Positions 1 through 8,637 of a DNA stretch of 50,262 nucleotides are shown here, piece by piece. How positions within the stretch are numbered: position 1 is the first letter of the stretch; each line of letters starts with the position of its first letter. The DNA comes from Thermoflexus sp. (GTDB lineage: Bacteria > Chloroflexota > Anaerolineae > Thermoflexales > Thermoflexaceae), in NCBI GenBank assembly GCA_025057635.1, contig JANXBD010000006.1:1-50262 (forward strand). Reading direction: 5' to 3'. The notes beneath the pieces were generated by a model. The model had not been told where the DNA came from, did not search any database, and saw nothing but the letters and a program-made list of their open reading frames with translations. The position numbers and the translations under genes were made by a program.

Positions 1-228
1 GACCTCCCAAGGGGCGATCCGCCGGACCAGCTCGAGCCATTTCGCCCGCCGCGCGGGGTCGTCCGGCAGGAGGGCGGCCAAGGCGGTGGCCCGGGAGGCG
101 GCCAGCGGCCGCCGCGCCCACCAGATGTGGAGGGTGCTGATGTGCCCGTGGCGGATGCTTTTCTCGCGCACGGACTCCTCCGAGACTTCGCGCAGGGGAA
201 AAGCAACCTCAATCAGCGCCCTCGCCAT
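1..228 (-). CDS. DUF1156 DNA methylase, N-terminal part (cut by window edge)
   Basis: Only the first 76 codons lie in the window; the gene continues past the left edge. The segments [18 protein letters not shown] and [15 protein letters not shown] are the hallmark N-terminal block of DUF1156 proteins, which are predicted adenine-specific DNA methyltransferases; the catalytic part would lie outside. The ATG at 228 has a strong ribosome binding site (GGAGGGTGG) just upstream. It lies on the same strand as, and downstream of, the SNF2-DUF3883 helicase. Such methylases are known to sit beside helicases and DUF499 ATPases in putative defence or modification islands, so a role in DNA modification is inferred. 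Family assignment is firm; catalytic activity cannot be judged from this fragment. Confidence 0.85.
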   Translation of the reverse strand, partial: MARALIEVAFPLREVSEESVREKSIRHGHISTLHIWWARRPLAASRATALAALLPDDPARRAKWLELVRRIAPWEV

Positions 229-278
229 CGCCCACCCTCCGGAAGCGCGTCTTCATGATCATCTTGGTTAAGTTCGCT

Positions 279-560
279 TCATATCGGTAGGACCTCTTCT
301 GCAATGTTCTGGCTAATGTAGAACCGGAGACCCTCATGCGTGACCTGTTCCACCCAGACCCCTAACCGCTTGCTCTATCGGTGTTCCAGCGTCGGGAAGC
401 CGAACATCCCCGGTGGCTCCTCAAACTCAACCAGAAGGTCCAGATCGCTTTACGGCTCCGCTTCCCCTCGGGCATACAAGCCGAAGATTCCCAGCTGCTT
501 TACCCCATGCTGCAGCACTGTGCTTCCTGCGCCCACGAGCCGAACAGGTCGATCTCGCAG
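279..560 (-). pseudogene. Decayed MNT-type nucleotidyltransferase
   Basis: Reading the minus strand in one frame gives GVKQLGIFGLYARGEAEP, a stop, SDLDLLVEFEEPPGMFGF, a second stop, then SKRLGVWVEQVTHEGLRFYI and a terminal TGA at 279. This is the minimal nucleotidyltransferase pattern (GSYARGEA, then D-x-D inside a hydrophobic strand, then VDLVT). The usual Ser of GS is Leu, one stop falls inside the active-site loop and another follows the beta strand. MNT proteins are commonly the antitoxin half of HEPN-MNT pairs; no HEPN partner is visible. The gene is clearly dead. Its 5' limit is approximate. Confidence 0.7.
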
Positions 561-878
561 AAGTCATCCTTGCTCCTGGAGTTCGGTCCCGCGCGTTCGT
601 CAAATCCGCTCGACCTCTTCTTGGCATTTCATTCCTCATCCTCGCGGGACAGAAACTGCTCAGGCGAATTCCGGGAATAACGAGGGCAGCGCGCGGCACG
701 CTGGCAAGATAGATCTAGGGAATTCATTTTCTGCATTATAATTTCAACTGTCAGTAAACCGTCGCGCTGAACCTCCTTCGCTTGCCATCCGGTCCAACCG
801 GCGCGTCGCCCGAAGCGGAGCAGGTGGGCCTTCTCGTCCTTGAATTCCACAGTGAGGGATTCCCCTTGGGCGATCCCC
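561..878. other. Gene-free stretch between MNT relic and helicase
   Basis: No convincing gene. A minus-strand frame of 73 codons at 629-850 has no recognisable family and no clear ribosome binding site. The stretch is probably debris between the helicase and the methylase. Confidence 0.4.
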
Positions 879-3800
879 TCAAGCGCACTGCTCCGAAATG
901 CCCTTCCAGTCCCGGATCACGTAGCGCACCACCTCGTGGACCTCTTCAGGCCGGAGCCGGGTCGCCGGGTTCCGGATGGCGTAGAGGGCCGGCGCAGTGG
1001 TCGCGTTCTCCACCACGTAGAGCCAGTATTCGTCCCCCAGCCGCTGGGCCATAATCCACTCGTTCGGGGTTAGGACCACGGGGCCAGTGGCGGCACGGGC
1101 CTTCACCTCGATGTAGCGCACCGAGCCGTCGGCAGCCACCGAGCGGATGTCGTAGCCCAGGTTCTGGGCCGAGACGTCCTCCGGCACCCGCCCCTGTCGG
1201 CGTTCGTGCTCCATCGCCACCCGCATCCCGATGGCCTCGATCTCCGCGTCCGGGCGCATGGGGGGCTCCGCCTCCGACAGGGGCCGCACCCGCACTACCC
1301 CCAAGACCGTCGGCGCGGCCAGGGTCAGATGGGTTTCCCGCTCGATCTCTTCCTCTAAGTTTCGCAGCCGGGCGCGCAGCTCCTCGTTCCGGCGCCGCTC
1401 GTTGAGGATCTCCGCCTCCGGCAGGGGCTTGCCTTTGGCCCGGCGCAGCTCGTATTCGGCCAGTCGGGCCTCAGACTCGTTGAGGAGCTTTTCCAGCGAG
1501 CGCTGGCCGTATTTGCGCTTGATCTCCGCCGCGCGGAGCCGTTCCGCCCGAAGTTCCGCTCGATACCGCTCCAGCTCCTGGAGGATCACGGCCTGGGCCT
1601 CCTCCTCCGCTGGAGGCGGAAGATCCGCCGGGCCCTCCACGGGTTTCAGATCCCACAGGATCGAGGAGTTCACCGCCTGGGGTGGGCCGTTCCGGGGCTG
1701 GAACACGGCGAAGAGCCGCCTGCCGGCAATCTGATCGGCCCCGTCGCGGATCTCCCCGTCGAAAAACCAGAGCCATCCGTCCATCCGGCCATCGGGGTCG
1801 GCGAAGACCGCGCCGCGACGCAGGGCCTCCTGTCCCTCGGCCAGCGCTCGCTCGATCATCGCCTCTAGGAGCGGATGGCCGGGCGCGACGAACACCGCAT
1901 TCCGAGCTCGGGCAATCGCTTTGTCGAAGGCCAGCCGGTGATACTCGCGGCCGGGCTCGCCATAGCGGTGCTTGAACGCCTGGGAGACCTGGCGCAGCTC
2001 ATACGGGACGCTGGGCACCCGCAGGAGCCCATCGGCACGGTGCTCCACCTTCAGGCCGACCAGCCGGGCCGCCCGCAGGAAGAATTGTTCGATATACTCC
2101 GGCACTAGGCGATGCTCTCGAGCGAAGCGGTCCTCCCCCAGCACCCGCTGGAGGTCGATGTGGCGGGTGGCCAGCGCCTCCTGGGTCAACTCGCGCACCC
2201 GGCGGATCGCCTCTGGGTCGGGCAGCGTCCGGATCTCCGCCACAATATCCTCGATCGTCCGACGGCCGGCGATGGCCTCCACGATGAGGTCCTTAAGGCT
2301 CCGACCGGGGATCACCTCGCCGATCACATCGAAGACCCGGTCGCTGCCCAGGGCGACGCGGATGTGCTCCAGCTTCTCGAACAGGGCGCTGAGGACCCGC
2401 CCCTCGTGGGTGTCGACGGCCACCAGGTTGTAGATGTGCACCTCCTTTTGTTGGCCATACCGGTGGATCCGCCCCATGCGTTGCTCGAGGCGGTTGGGGT
2501 TCCAGGGGATGTCGTAATTGATCATGATCGAGCAGAACTGGAGGTTGATGCCCTCGCCGCCCGCCTCGGTGGAGACCATCACCTGGGCGCTCTCGCGGAA
2601 CTCGTTCTCAGCGCGGATGCGGGCGTCCAGGTCCATCCCGCCGTGCAGGGTCACCACCTGGAACCCCCACTCCTGCAGCTTCTCGGCCAGATACTCCAGC
2701 GTCTCCCGGGACTCGGTGAAGATGAGGAGCTTCTCGCCGGTGGCCCGGATCTGTTCCACCTCCATGACCCGTCGGAGCTCGGAGAGCTTGGTCTCGATCT
2801 CATGGCGCTCAGCTTCGCGGGCGAGGCGGATCAGCTCGGTCAGCGTGCGGATCTCCTCTTGCAGTTCCTCCCGGGTCTCGGCGGCCGTCAGGCGTTCCAG
2901 CATCTCTGCTTCCTGGCGCAGGCGCTCCGCCTCGGGGGCGTCCTCCAGCTCGTCCTCGTCGAAGGGGCCCCCTTCGGCCAGCCAGTTGCCGAGCCGCAGC
3001 AGCTCCTCCAGCCGCTCCCGACGCCGCTCTAAGGAGCGGCGGGCGGCGCGCACGCTGGAGGCCAGCCGCCGCTGGAGGATGAGCATGGCGAAGGCCACGT
3101 TGCGCTTCTCCTGCGCCAGCGCCCGGTTGTAGGACTTCTGCACGTAATCGGTGACGGCGTTGTAGAGGCGCTTCTCGTCGTCGCTCAGCCGGTAGGGGCG
3201 GGTGAACACTCGACGCGGCGGGAACAGCGGCCGGCCCTCGAAGTCCCGCAGGTCCTCCTTGAGCCGGCGCAGGAAGAGGGGGTTCTCGCGGCTGGCTACC
3301 GACTCGTGCAGCAGATCCACGTCGGCGAACAGATCGGGCTCCAGAAGCGCCAGGAGAAGCTGGAAGTTCTCCGGATTGCCACGATGGGGCGTGGCGGTGA
3401 GGAAGAGCATGAAGTTTGCCGTGCGCGACAGCACCTCCCCCAGCCGGTAGCGCTCGGTCTTTTTGACCTTCTCCCCATACTGGTAGGCCGCCATCTTGTG
3501 CGCCTCGTCCACAATGACCAGATCCCAGCGCGCCTCCTCCAGCGCCGCCCTCACCTCCTCCCGCTTGGCGAAATCCATCGAGGTGATGACCTGAGGCGTC
3601 TCCTGCCAGATGTTCCGGCCCCACGCGCCCCGGATCGCGCCGCGGTCGATGATGGTGAAGGCCTCGCCGAAGCGCTCCTTGAGCTCCCGCAGCCATTGGT
3701 CCTTGAGGTGCCCGGGGACGACGATGAGGGTCCGCTGGGCCAGGCCGCGGTATTTCAGCTCCTTCAGCACAAGCCCGGCCATGATCGTTTTGCCTGCCCC

Positions 3801-4178
3801 CGGGTCGTCCGCCAGCAGGAATCGGATGCGAGGCCGGCGCAAGATGTGGTGGTAGACCGCCTCGATTTGGTGCGGCAGAGGATCGATCTGGGAGACGTTC
3901 ACGGCCAGCAGCGGATCGAACTGGTAGGCGTGGCGGATCCGGTGGGCCTCGACGGCAAGGAAGAAGCGCTTGCTGTCTCCGCCGAAATCCCGCTCCGGCC
4001 GGGAGCGAACCTGCACCTGCGCCAGGTCCTCAGCGCTCAGGGCACGGGCATAGAACGTCCGGCTCTGGATGCCCACCGCCTCCACGTGCAGGTAGCCGCC
4101 GATCTCCCGACAGGCCAGCACCCGCACCGGCTCTTTCCAGAAGGGGGCTTCGAGGATCTCGTTGACCGCGATCCGCAT
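879..4178 (-). CDS. SNF2-family helicase with C-terminal DUF3883
   Basis: A protein of 1099 residues. Walker A is in LLADDPGAGKTIMAG (about 122-134), motif II is VIVDEAHK (about 221-228), motif III is LTATPHRGNPENF. The helicase C domain (about 480-640) shows TLHGGMD, STEAGGEGINLQ and the arginine-finger motif QRMGRIHRYGQ, typical of RapA/HepA-like SNF2 ATPases. Two charged, coiled-coil-like stretches flank it (about 390-470 and 870-960). The last 100 residues (SAQNLGYDIRSV..., RYIEVKARA..., LTPNEW) match DUF3883, a domain with a restriction-endonuclease-like fold often found in defence helicases. The ATG at 4178 follows GGAGGG. It is co-directional with the DUF1156 methylase, supporting an anti-phage or modification role. 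Helicase identity is firm; substrate and partner are inferred. Confidence 0.92.
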   Translation of the reverse strand: MRIAVNEILEAPFWKEPVRVLACREIGGYLHVEAVGIQSRTFYARALSAEDLAQVQVRSRPERDFGGDSKRFFLAVEAHRIRHAYQFDPLLAVNVSQIDPLPHQIEAVYHHILRRPRIRFLLADDPGAGKTIMAGLVLKELKYRGLAQRTLIVVPGHLKDQWLRELKERFGEAFTIIDRGAIRGAWGRNIWQETPQVITSMDFAKREEVRAALEEARWDLVIVDEAHKMAAYQYGEKVKKTERYRLGEVLSRTANFMLFLTATPHRGNPENFQLLLALLEPDLFADVDLLHESVASRENPLFLRRLKEDLRDFEGRPLFPPRRVFTRPYRLSDDEKRLYNAVTDYVQKSYNRALAQEKRNVAFAMLILQRRLASSVRAARRSLERRRERLEELLRLGNWLAEGGPFDEDELEDAPEAERLRQEAEMLERLTAAETREELQEEIRTLTELIRLAREAERHEIETKLSELRRVMEVEQIRATGEKLLIFTESRETLEYLAEKLQEWGFQVVTLHGGMDLDARIRAENEFRESAQVMVSTEAGGEGINLQFCSIMINYDIPWNPNRLEQRMGRIHRYGQQKEVHIYNLVAVDTHEGRVLSALFEKLEHIRVALGSDRVFDVIGEVIPGRSLKDLIVEAIAGRRTIEDIVAEIRTLPDPEAIRRVRELTQEALATRHIDLQRVLGEDRFAREHRLVPEYIEQFFLRAARLVGLKVEHRADGLLRVPSVPYELRQVSQAFKHRYGEPGREYHRLAFDKAIARARNAVFVAPGHPLLEAMIERALAEGQEALRRGAVFADPDGRMDGWLWFFDGEIRDGADQIAGRRLFAVFQPRNGPPQAVNSSILWDLKPVEGPADLPPPAEEEAQAVILQELERYRAELRAERLRAAEIKRKYGQRSLEKLLNESEARLAEYELRRAKGKPLPEAEILNERRRNEELRARLRNLEEEIERETHLTLAAPTVLGVVRVRPLSEAEPPMRPDAEIEAIGMRVAMEHERRQGRVPEDVSAQNLGYDIRSVAADGSVRYIEVKARAATGPVVLTPNEWIMAQRLGDEYWLYVVENATTAPALYAIRNPATRLRPEEVHEVVRYVIRDWKGISEQCA

Positions 4179-4682
4179 ACAATCCCTCCACCGGTGTGAG
4201 ACGGGATGGACTGGACAGGAAGCCTGGGGGGAGGCCTTGATTCAGCAGCGCCCCAGGGGCGGCCGGGGCCGATGCGTGGAGAGCGCGTCGATGAGTTCGA
4301 TGTTGCTTGCACGAACGATGACTCTCTCCCCAGGGATTGGGGGGATGGCGAGCCGCCGAAGGCAGCCCGCCAACCCCCCATACGTTATTTCTCTCCACAG
4401 CCTCGAGGGCTATGGGGAGGGGAGAGAAAGGGGAAAGGGAGTCGGGGCTTCATCGGCTCCCTCCACACGAGCTCGCCGTGTCCTCGCGAATGGCATTCAC
4501 GGCACGCGTTTACAAACACGATGGGCGCTGGCTTGCCTTACTACTACTCGGATCGCGTCCTACGAAATCCAGCCGAGCGGATTCCATCCGCAGGCGACGC
4601 AGCACCCTGCGAGGATGTTCCTGATGGTCCGATCGGCTCCCGCCTACATAGCGTCTTTGAGTAAATAAAACCCTACGTGGAT
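4179..4682. other. Long intergenic region with hairpins
   Basis: About 500 bp upstream of the helicase without a convincing gene. It contains the dispersed repeat at 4285-4371, whose GGGGGG and CCCCCC arms can form a hairpin (about 4333-4380). The segment from 4491 encodes MAFTARVYKHDGRWLA before the frame loses likeness to any protein, a possible HicB-type relic that I could not confirm. Confidence 0.4.
4285..4371 (+). repeat. Dispersed intergenic repeat A, copy 1
   Basis: An 87-bp element whose reverse complement recurs at 28032-28118 with roughly 70 percent identity by eye. Shared core features are GCTTGCnCGAACGATG, then CTCTCCC, then GAGCCGCC and a terminal GCCCGCC. No coding potential is evident. 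Confidence 0.55.
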
Positions 4683-4898
4683 TTAGTGTATTTTAACGAT
4701 GCCATGTGTAGGGGGGAAAGACGCTCGCGGGATGGGCGATAGGCTATGGGTACTTGGCTGATCGCGCGAACTGTAAGTCCCTCCGGTGGCGATCCAACTC
4801 CCTCGGAGGAGAGGCGCGCCCTGCAACGCCCGGGCCTCGTCCGGCCGTTTCCGCCGCAGCTCCCGTTCGTCAGTCGTCGGAGGGTAGATCGCTTCCAT
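4683..4898 (-). CDS. Possible small ORF of 71 codons
   Basis: A short frame beginning MEAIYPPTTDERELRRKR lies just downstream of the glycosyltransferase gene, separated by 21 bp, with TCTGGGGGG upstream of the ATG. It matches no family I recognise, is charged at its start and becomes low in structure towards its end. It may be a truncated gene or chance; reported only because of its operon-like position. Confidence 0.2.
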   Translation of the reverse strand: MEAIYPPTTDERELRRKRPDEARALQGAPLLRGSWIATGGTYSSRDQPSTHSLSPIPRASFPPTHGIVKIH

Positions 4899-4919
4899 CG
4901 TCGATCCCCCCAGAGGAAA

Positions 4920-6074
4920 TCACACGCCTCTCGCCCCGCGCCGCACCCCCTCCCGAACCGCTTCATAGAAGTCCACCACCCGGCGGGCGATCTCGTCCCA
5001 GTCATACTGCCGGGCCCGACGACGGCCGGCCTCGCCCATCCGCGCTCGAAGGACCGGATCCTCCAGCACCCGCAGGAGGGCGTCCGCCAGCGCGTCCGGA
5101 TCCTCCGGGGGAACTAAAAAGCCCTGAACGCCGTTTTCGACCACCTCGTTGTAGCCCGGGATGTCGGTCGTCACCACCGGGACGCCCGCGGCCATCGCCT
5201 CCAGCAGCACGATGCCGAAGCTCTCCATCCCGATCGAGGGCGCGCAGAACACGGTGGCCGCCCGATAATACGCCGGCAGCTGCTCGTCCGGCACATACCC
5301 GATGAAGCGGACGTTGCGCAGGCGCAGGTTCCAGGCCTGGGCCACATACGGCGCCTTCTCTGCCTTGCCGAACGCCCCCACCACCAGCAGACGGGCCTCC
5401 GGGCGGCGGGCCTGCACCCGGGCAAAGGCCTCTAGGAGATACCGCAGCCCCTTGCGCCGCTCCAGCCGGCCCACAAAGAGGATCGTCGGACGGCCGTCCG
5501 CGAACGGCTCCGGCGGACGGAGCGCCTGGTCCGCGAAGCGGGCGCAGTCGATGCCGTTGGGGATCACCACATAATCCGCCGGGAAGTAACGCATGTGATA
5601 TTGCCGCGCCGCCTCCGAGACCACGATGCATCCGTCCAGCCGCTTGAAGAACCGCCGCAACAGCGGCTTCCCGTAGTAATACGTCCGGCTGACCTCCCGA
5701 TACGCGTGGAAGGTCCCCACGGCGATGGCATGGGGCACCAGATCCCGATGCCGCAGGACGGCAAGAGGAAGGGCCGGGGTTAAGGGCTCGTGGAGGTGCA
5801 GCACGTCGTAGGCGCCGGACTGGAGGATCGTCTTGATCCGGCGATACAGGCGGGGGGAAAGGGTGATCCGGGCGATGGAACCCGCAAATGGAAAGGCGAT
5901 CACCGAGGCGGAGGCGTTGATGAACCCCTCCCCGCTGGCCCGCCCATCGGAGGCCGGGGCGATGATATGCGCCTCGTGGCCCAGCCGCTGCAGGCTCCGG
6001 GCCAGATGGGCGATGTGATTGTTCACCCCCCCGGGCACGGCGAAATCATACGGGGATACCAGGGCGATGCGCAT
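4920..6074 (-). CDS. GT4 glycosyltransferase, PimA-like
   Basis: A GT-B fold glycosyltransferase of 384 residues. The start MRIALVSPYDFAVPGGV matches phosphatidylinositol mannosyltransferase PimA and relatives, with the glycine loop that binds the donor phosphate. The C-terminal half has FVGRLERRKGLRYLLEA and the retaining GT4 E-x7-E motif in ESFGIVLLEAM. The ATG at 6074 is chosen over an upstream in-frame codon at 6110 because the family starts exactly there. It is the last gene of a three-gene minus-strand group with inositol-phosphate synthase and an LpxL/PatA-like acyltransferase, the combination used in actinobacterial PIM synthesis. A GDP-mannose:phosphatidylinositol mannosyltransferase is therefore the best inference. 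The donor sugar cannot be read from sequence alone, so another glycolipid transferase remains possible. Confidence 0.8.
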   Translation of the reverse strand: MRIALVSPYDFAVPGGVNNHIAHLARSLQRLGHEAHIIAPASDGRASGEGFINASASVIAFPFAGSIARITLSPRLYRRIKTILQSGAYDVLHLHEPLTPALPLAVLRHRDLVPHAIAVGTFHAYREVSRTYYYGKPLLRRFFKRLDGCIVVSEAARQYHMRYFPADYVVIPNGIDCARFADQALRPPEPFADGRPTILFVGRLERRKGLRYLLEAFARVQARRPEARLLVVGAFGKAEKAPYVAQAWNLRLRNVRFIGYVPDEQLPAYYRAATVFCAPSIGMESFGIVLLEAMAAGVPVVTTDIPGYNEVVENGVQGFLVPPEDPDALADALLRVLEDPVLRARMGEAGRRRARQYDWDEIARRVVDFYEAVREGVRRGARGV

Positions 6075-6286
6075 CGGCGGATGGCCTCTTGGATCTCCAC
6101 CCGCGAACATCGATGAGGGCTCGCTTCGCCGATTGGGCCGACGAAGGCTGCGTTGGCTCAGGCCATATGTCGGCCCCCTTGAGGCACCCGCCCCGCCCCA
6201 CCAGCGCGCGGGCAGGGGCGCCTTCCGAGAAGATCAGCGAAGGCCGATCCCTACCGATCATGCCGATCGCGGTCGATTGAGCTAGC

Positions 6287-7183
6287 TCACTTTGCATGCT
6301 GGGAAGGGATCTTCCAGATAGGCGTGGTCAGCACCCACTGGTCCGGCGCCTCCCGGAGGACCCCCGCGAAGATCTCCAGGACCTGAGCGACCAGGGCTTC
6401 CCGAGCCGGCCCGGATTTCCCGGACGGCCGGAGCGGAGGCCAGATCCGCAGACGAACGCCTTCTCCCTCCCGCCAGGCGAAGACCGGAACCAGGGGAACC
6501 CCCCATCGAACCGATAGCTCCGCGTAGCCGTCCGGTAGCCATGCATCTTCCCCCAAAAAAGAATATACTCGACCGCTCCCGGTGGTATCCCGATCCAAGG
6601 CCAGCGCCACAATCCCACCCCGCCGCAGGGTTCGGAATACCTCCCGAAGCGTTCCGTCTGCCGGGATCAGCCGGAGGCCATAGGCGCCGCGCAGGCGGCA
6701 GAGATATCGGAACATTTCCGGCGGGCGCACAGGCTCGGCGACCGCTAGGATGGGTAGTCCGGTGGTGCCCAGGAATTGCAAGCCCCACTCCAGAGGGCCA
6801 TAATGAGCGCTGACGACGATTGCCCCGCTCCCAGTCCGCCATGCCTCCTCTAAGTGTTCCCATTCCTCGATTCGGATGGATGGAAACCGAAGGGAGGGAT
6901 GGCGATGAGGAGCTTGGAACAGGTCTACGTAGTTCCACCAGAGCAGCCGGAAGGCCCTCCGGGCCGCTTGGTGGGCGGCAGGGTCCTCCAGGGAAGTCCC
7001 CAGCACATGGGCCAGGTTGTCCCGCAGGCCAGCGGCGGAAGGAAGGAGAGGATACCCGAGGTCTGCAAGGCGGGTTGCCAAATCATAGGCCAATCGGGGC
7101 GGCAGCGCCTGCGCCACCGCCCCGATACTTCGGAAGATCCCATAAACGATCCAGGCAAGGGCCTCAGATCCCGCGTCCGGCAA
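6287..7183 (-). CDS. LpxL/HtrB-family acyltransferase, PatA-like
   Basis: About 298 residues of the LPLAT superfamily. The H-x4-E/D catalytic motif is present in SAHYGPLEW, followed by [15 protein letters not shown], the second conserved block. An N-terminal hydrophobic segment ([18 protein letters not shown]) would tether it to the membrane. No ATG fits; a TTG at 7183 with GGAGGA six bases upstream is chosen, overlapping the end of the inositol-phosphate synthase gene by 20 bp. An earlier TTG at 7210 is possible. In Gram-negatives this family acylates lipid A; in actinobacteria PatA acylates phosphatidylinositol mannosides. With inositol and PimA-like neighbours and no sign of LPS genes, acylation of an inositol glycolipid is inferred. 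Confidence 0.8.
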   Translation of the reverse strand: MPDAGSEALAWIVYGIFRSIGAVAQALPPRLAYDLATRLADLGYPLLPSAAGLRDNLAHVLGTSLEDPAAHQAARRAFRLLWWNYVDLFQAPHRHPSLRFPSIRIEEWEHLEEAWRTGSGAIVVSAHYGPLEWGLQFLGTTGLPILAVAEPVRPPEMFRYLCRLRGAYGLRLIPADGTLREVFRTLRRGGIVALALDRDTTGSGRVYSFLGEDAWLPDGYAELSVRWGVPLVPVFAWREGEGVRLRIWPPLRPSGKSGPAREALVAQVLEIFAGVLREAPDQWVLTTPIWKIPSQHAK

Positions 7184-8246
7184 TGAAATCCTCCACCATC
7201 TGCCGTGCAATGTGGTCTGGGAATTGCTGGGGCGGTGATTTCATAAAGTAGGCGGAGGGACCAATCAGGGCACCTTTCAGTCCGCGGTCCAGGGCGATCT
7301 TCGCACAGCGCACTGCATCGATCACCACCCCCGCCGAGTTCGGGCTGTCCCACACCTCCAGCTTCGCCTCCAGTTGGATCGGTGCCCCGCCGAAGGTAGT
7401 CCCCTCAATTCGGATGTAGCACCATTTGCGATCCTGGAGCCAGGGCACGTAATCGCTCGGGCCGATGTGGATGTTCTCCGGCGGCAGCTCATAGGGCATG
7501 ATGCTGGTCACCGCGCTTGTTTTGGAGATCTTCTTTGATTCCAGCCGCTCCCGTTCCAGCATGTTTAGAAAATCGGTGTTGCCTCCGAAATTCAATTGAT
7601 ACGTTCGCTCCACCCGCACGCCCCGCTCGATGAAAAGTTGCGTGAGCACCCGGTGCAGGATCGTGGCCCCCACCTGGGATTTCACATCATCCCCGATGAC
7701 CGGGAGGCCGGCCTCCTCGAACCGCTGCTGCCAGTAGGGCTCCCGAGCGATGAAGACGGGGATCCCATTCACGAAGGCGCACCCAGCGTCCAGCACCTGC
7801 TCCACATACCACTTGGTGGCCTCCTCGCTGCCCACCGGCAGGAAGTTCACCACCACATCCGTGCCCGTATCTCGGAGGATTTTGACGATATTATCCGTGG
7901 GGCCGGGCGCTTTGCGGATGATGCCCGAGAGATAGCGGCCGATCCCGTCGTGGGTCATGCCTCGATAGACTTTCACCCCCAGCCTCGGCACGTCTGCGAA
8001 TTTCAAGGTATTGTTGGGAGGGGTGAAGATGGCCTCTGCCAGATCCTTACCCACTTTGTTGACGTCAATGTCGAAGCCCGCAGTGAACTCGATATCGCGC
8101 ACGTGATAGGGCCCCAGCCGCACATGCATCAGGCCTGGGACACATGCCTCGTCCGGGGTGTTCCGGTAATACCACACCCCCTGCACCAGGGCAGAGGCGC
8201 AGTTCCCAACGCCGATGATCGCTACGCGCACTTTCCGATCGGCCAT
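7164..8246 (-). CDS. ino1: Inositol-3-phosphate synthase
   Basis: Converts glucose 6-phosphate to 1D-myo-inositol 3-phosphate using NAD. The 360-residue protein has the Rossmann start [18 protein letters not shown], then [29 protein letters not shown] and GGNTDFLNM, all characteristic of the bacterial/archaeal Ino1 family. The ATG at 8246 ([11 protein letters not shown]) has GGGAGG upstream; an in-frame ATG 36 bases earlier would add residues atypical for the family. It is first in the group with the acyltransferase (20-bp overlap) and the PimA-like transferase, so its product likely feeds membrane phosphoinositides. The CDP-alcohol phosphatidyltransferase needed to make phosphatidylinositol is not in this window. 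Confidence 0.95.
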   Translation of the reverse strand: MADRKVRVAIIGVGNCASALVQGVWYYRNTPDEACVPGLMHVRLGPYHVRDIEFTAGFDIDVNKVGKDLAEAIFTPPNNTLKFADVPRLGVKVYRGMTHDGIGRYLSGIIRKAPGPTDNIVKILRDTGTDVVVNFLPVGSEEATKWYVEQVLDAGCAFVNGIPVFIAREPYWQQRFEEAGLPVIGDDVKSQVGATILHRVLTQLFIERGVRVERTYQLNFGGNTDFLNMLERERLESKKISKTSAVTSIMPYELPPENIHIGPSDYVPWLQDRKWCYIRIEGTTFGGAPIQLEAKLEVWDSPNSAGVVIDAVRCAKIALDRGLKGALIGPSAYFMKSPPQQFPDHIARQMVEDFIAGRGI

Positions 8247-8637
8247 AGCGGAACCTCCCAAAGAAGGGATCTTGGCTTTCAAATTTAGCTTGGGTCAGGA
8301 ATAGTGGGAAACCGATATCCGGGCGCACCAAACGAAGAACGCACCGAAAAGCAGCACCGGCATCCAACAGACGCTTTGTGTCGCGCTTGATCATCGAACG
8401 GGATTTTCCGGTTCGTAGTCCGACCTCCCAGCGCTCCTATTTCTTTTTTCTTCTTTCTTCCCCTGCGAGCATGCCGGACGGATCCGCATTCCGCGTCGCA
8501 CTGGATGGTTGAGCCCACCCATGGATGTCCCCTCGGGCAATGCTGAACGGGGGTTCGCGCGCTCAACAGCCAAAGGCCTGTGTATGTTGTCGGGCCATAG
8601 GCATGCGTTTTTTGAATGGCATCAGTGGCAGGGCATG
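8247..8637. other. Gene-free stretch upstream of ino1
   Basis: About 390 bp between the murJ stop and the ino1 start. It includes a pyrimidine run (8440-8464) but no open frame with family likeness. It presumably holds the ino1 promoter, though no clear -35/-10 pair was picked out. Confidence 0.4.

Noticed and set aside
629-850. A 73-codon minus-strand frame
   Set aside because: No family, no ribosome binding site and an unbalanced composition; probably chance.
2112-3696. Long open frames on the plus strand and in another minus frame across the helicase gene
   Set aside because: They are antisense or shifted readings of the helicase, full of Arg/Pro/Gly typical of GC-rich shadow frames, with no family likeness.
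4491-4624. Possible HicB antitoxin start (MAFTARVYKHDGRWLA)
   Set aside because: Likeness ends after 16 residues and no HicA partner is present.
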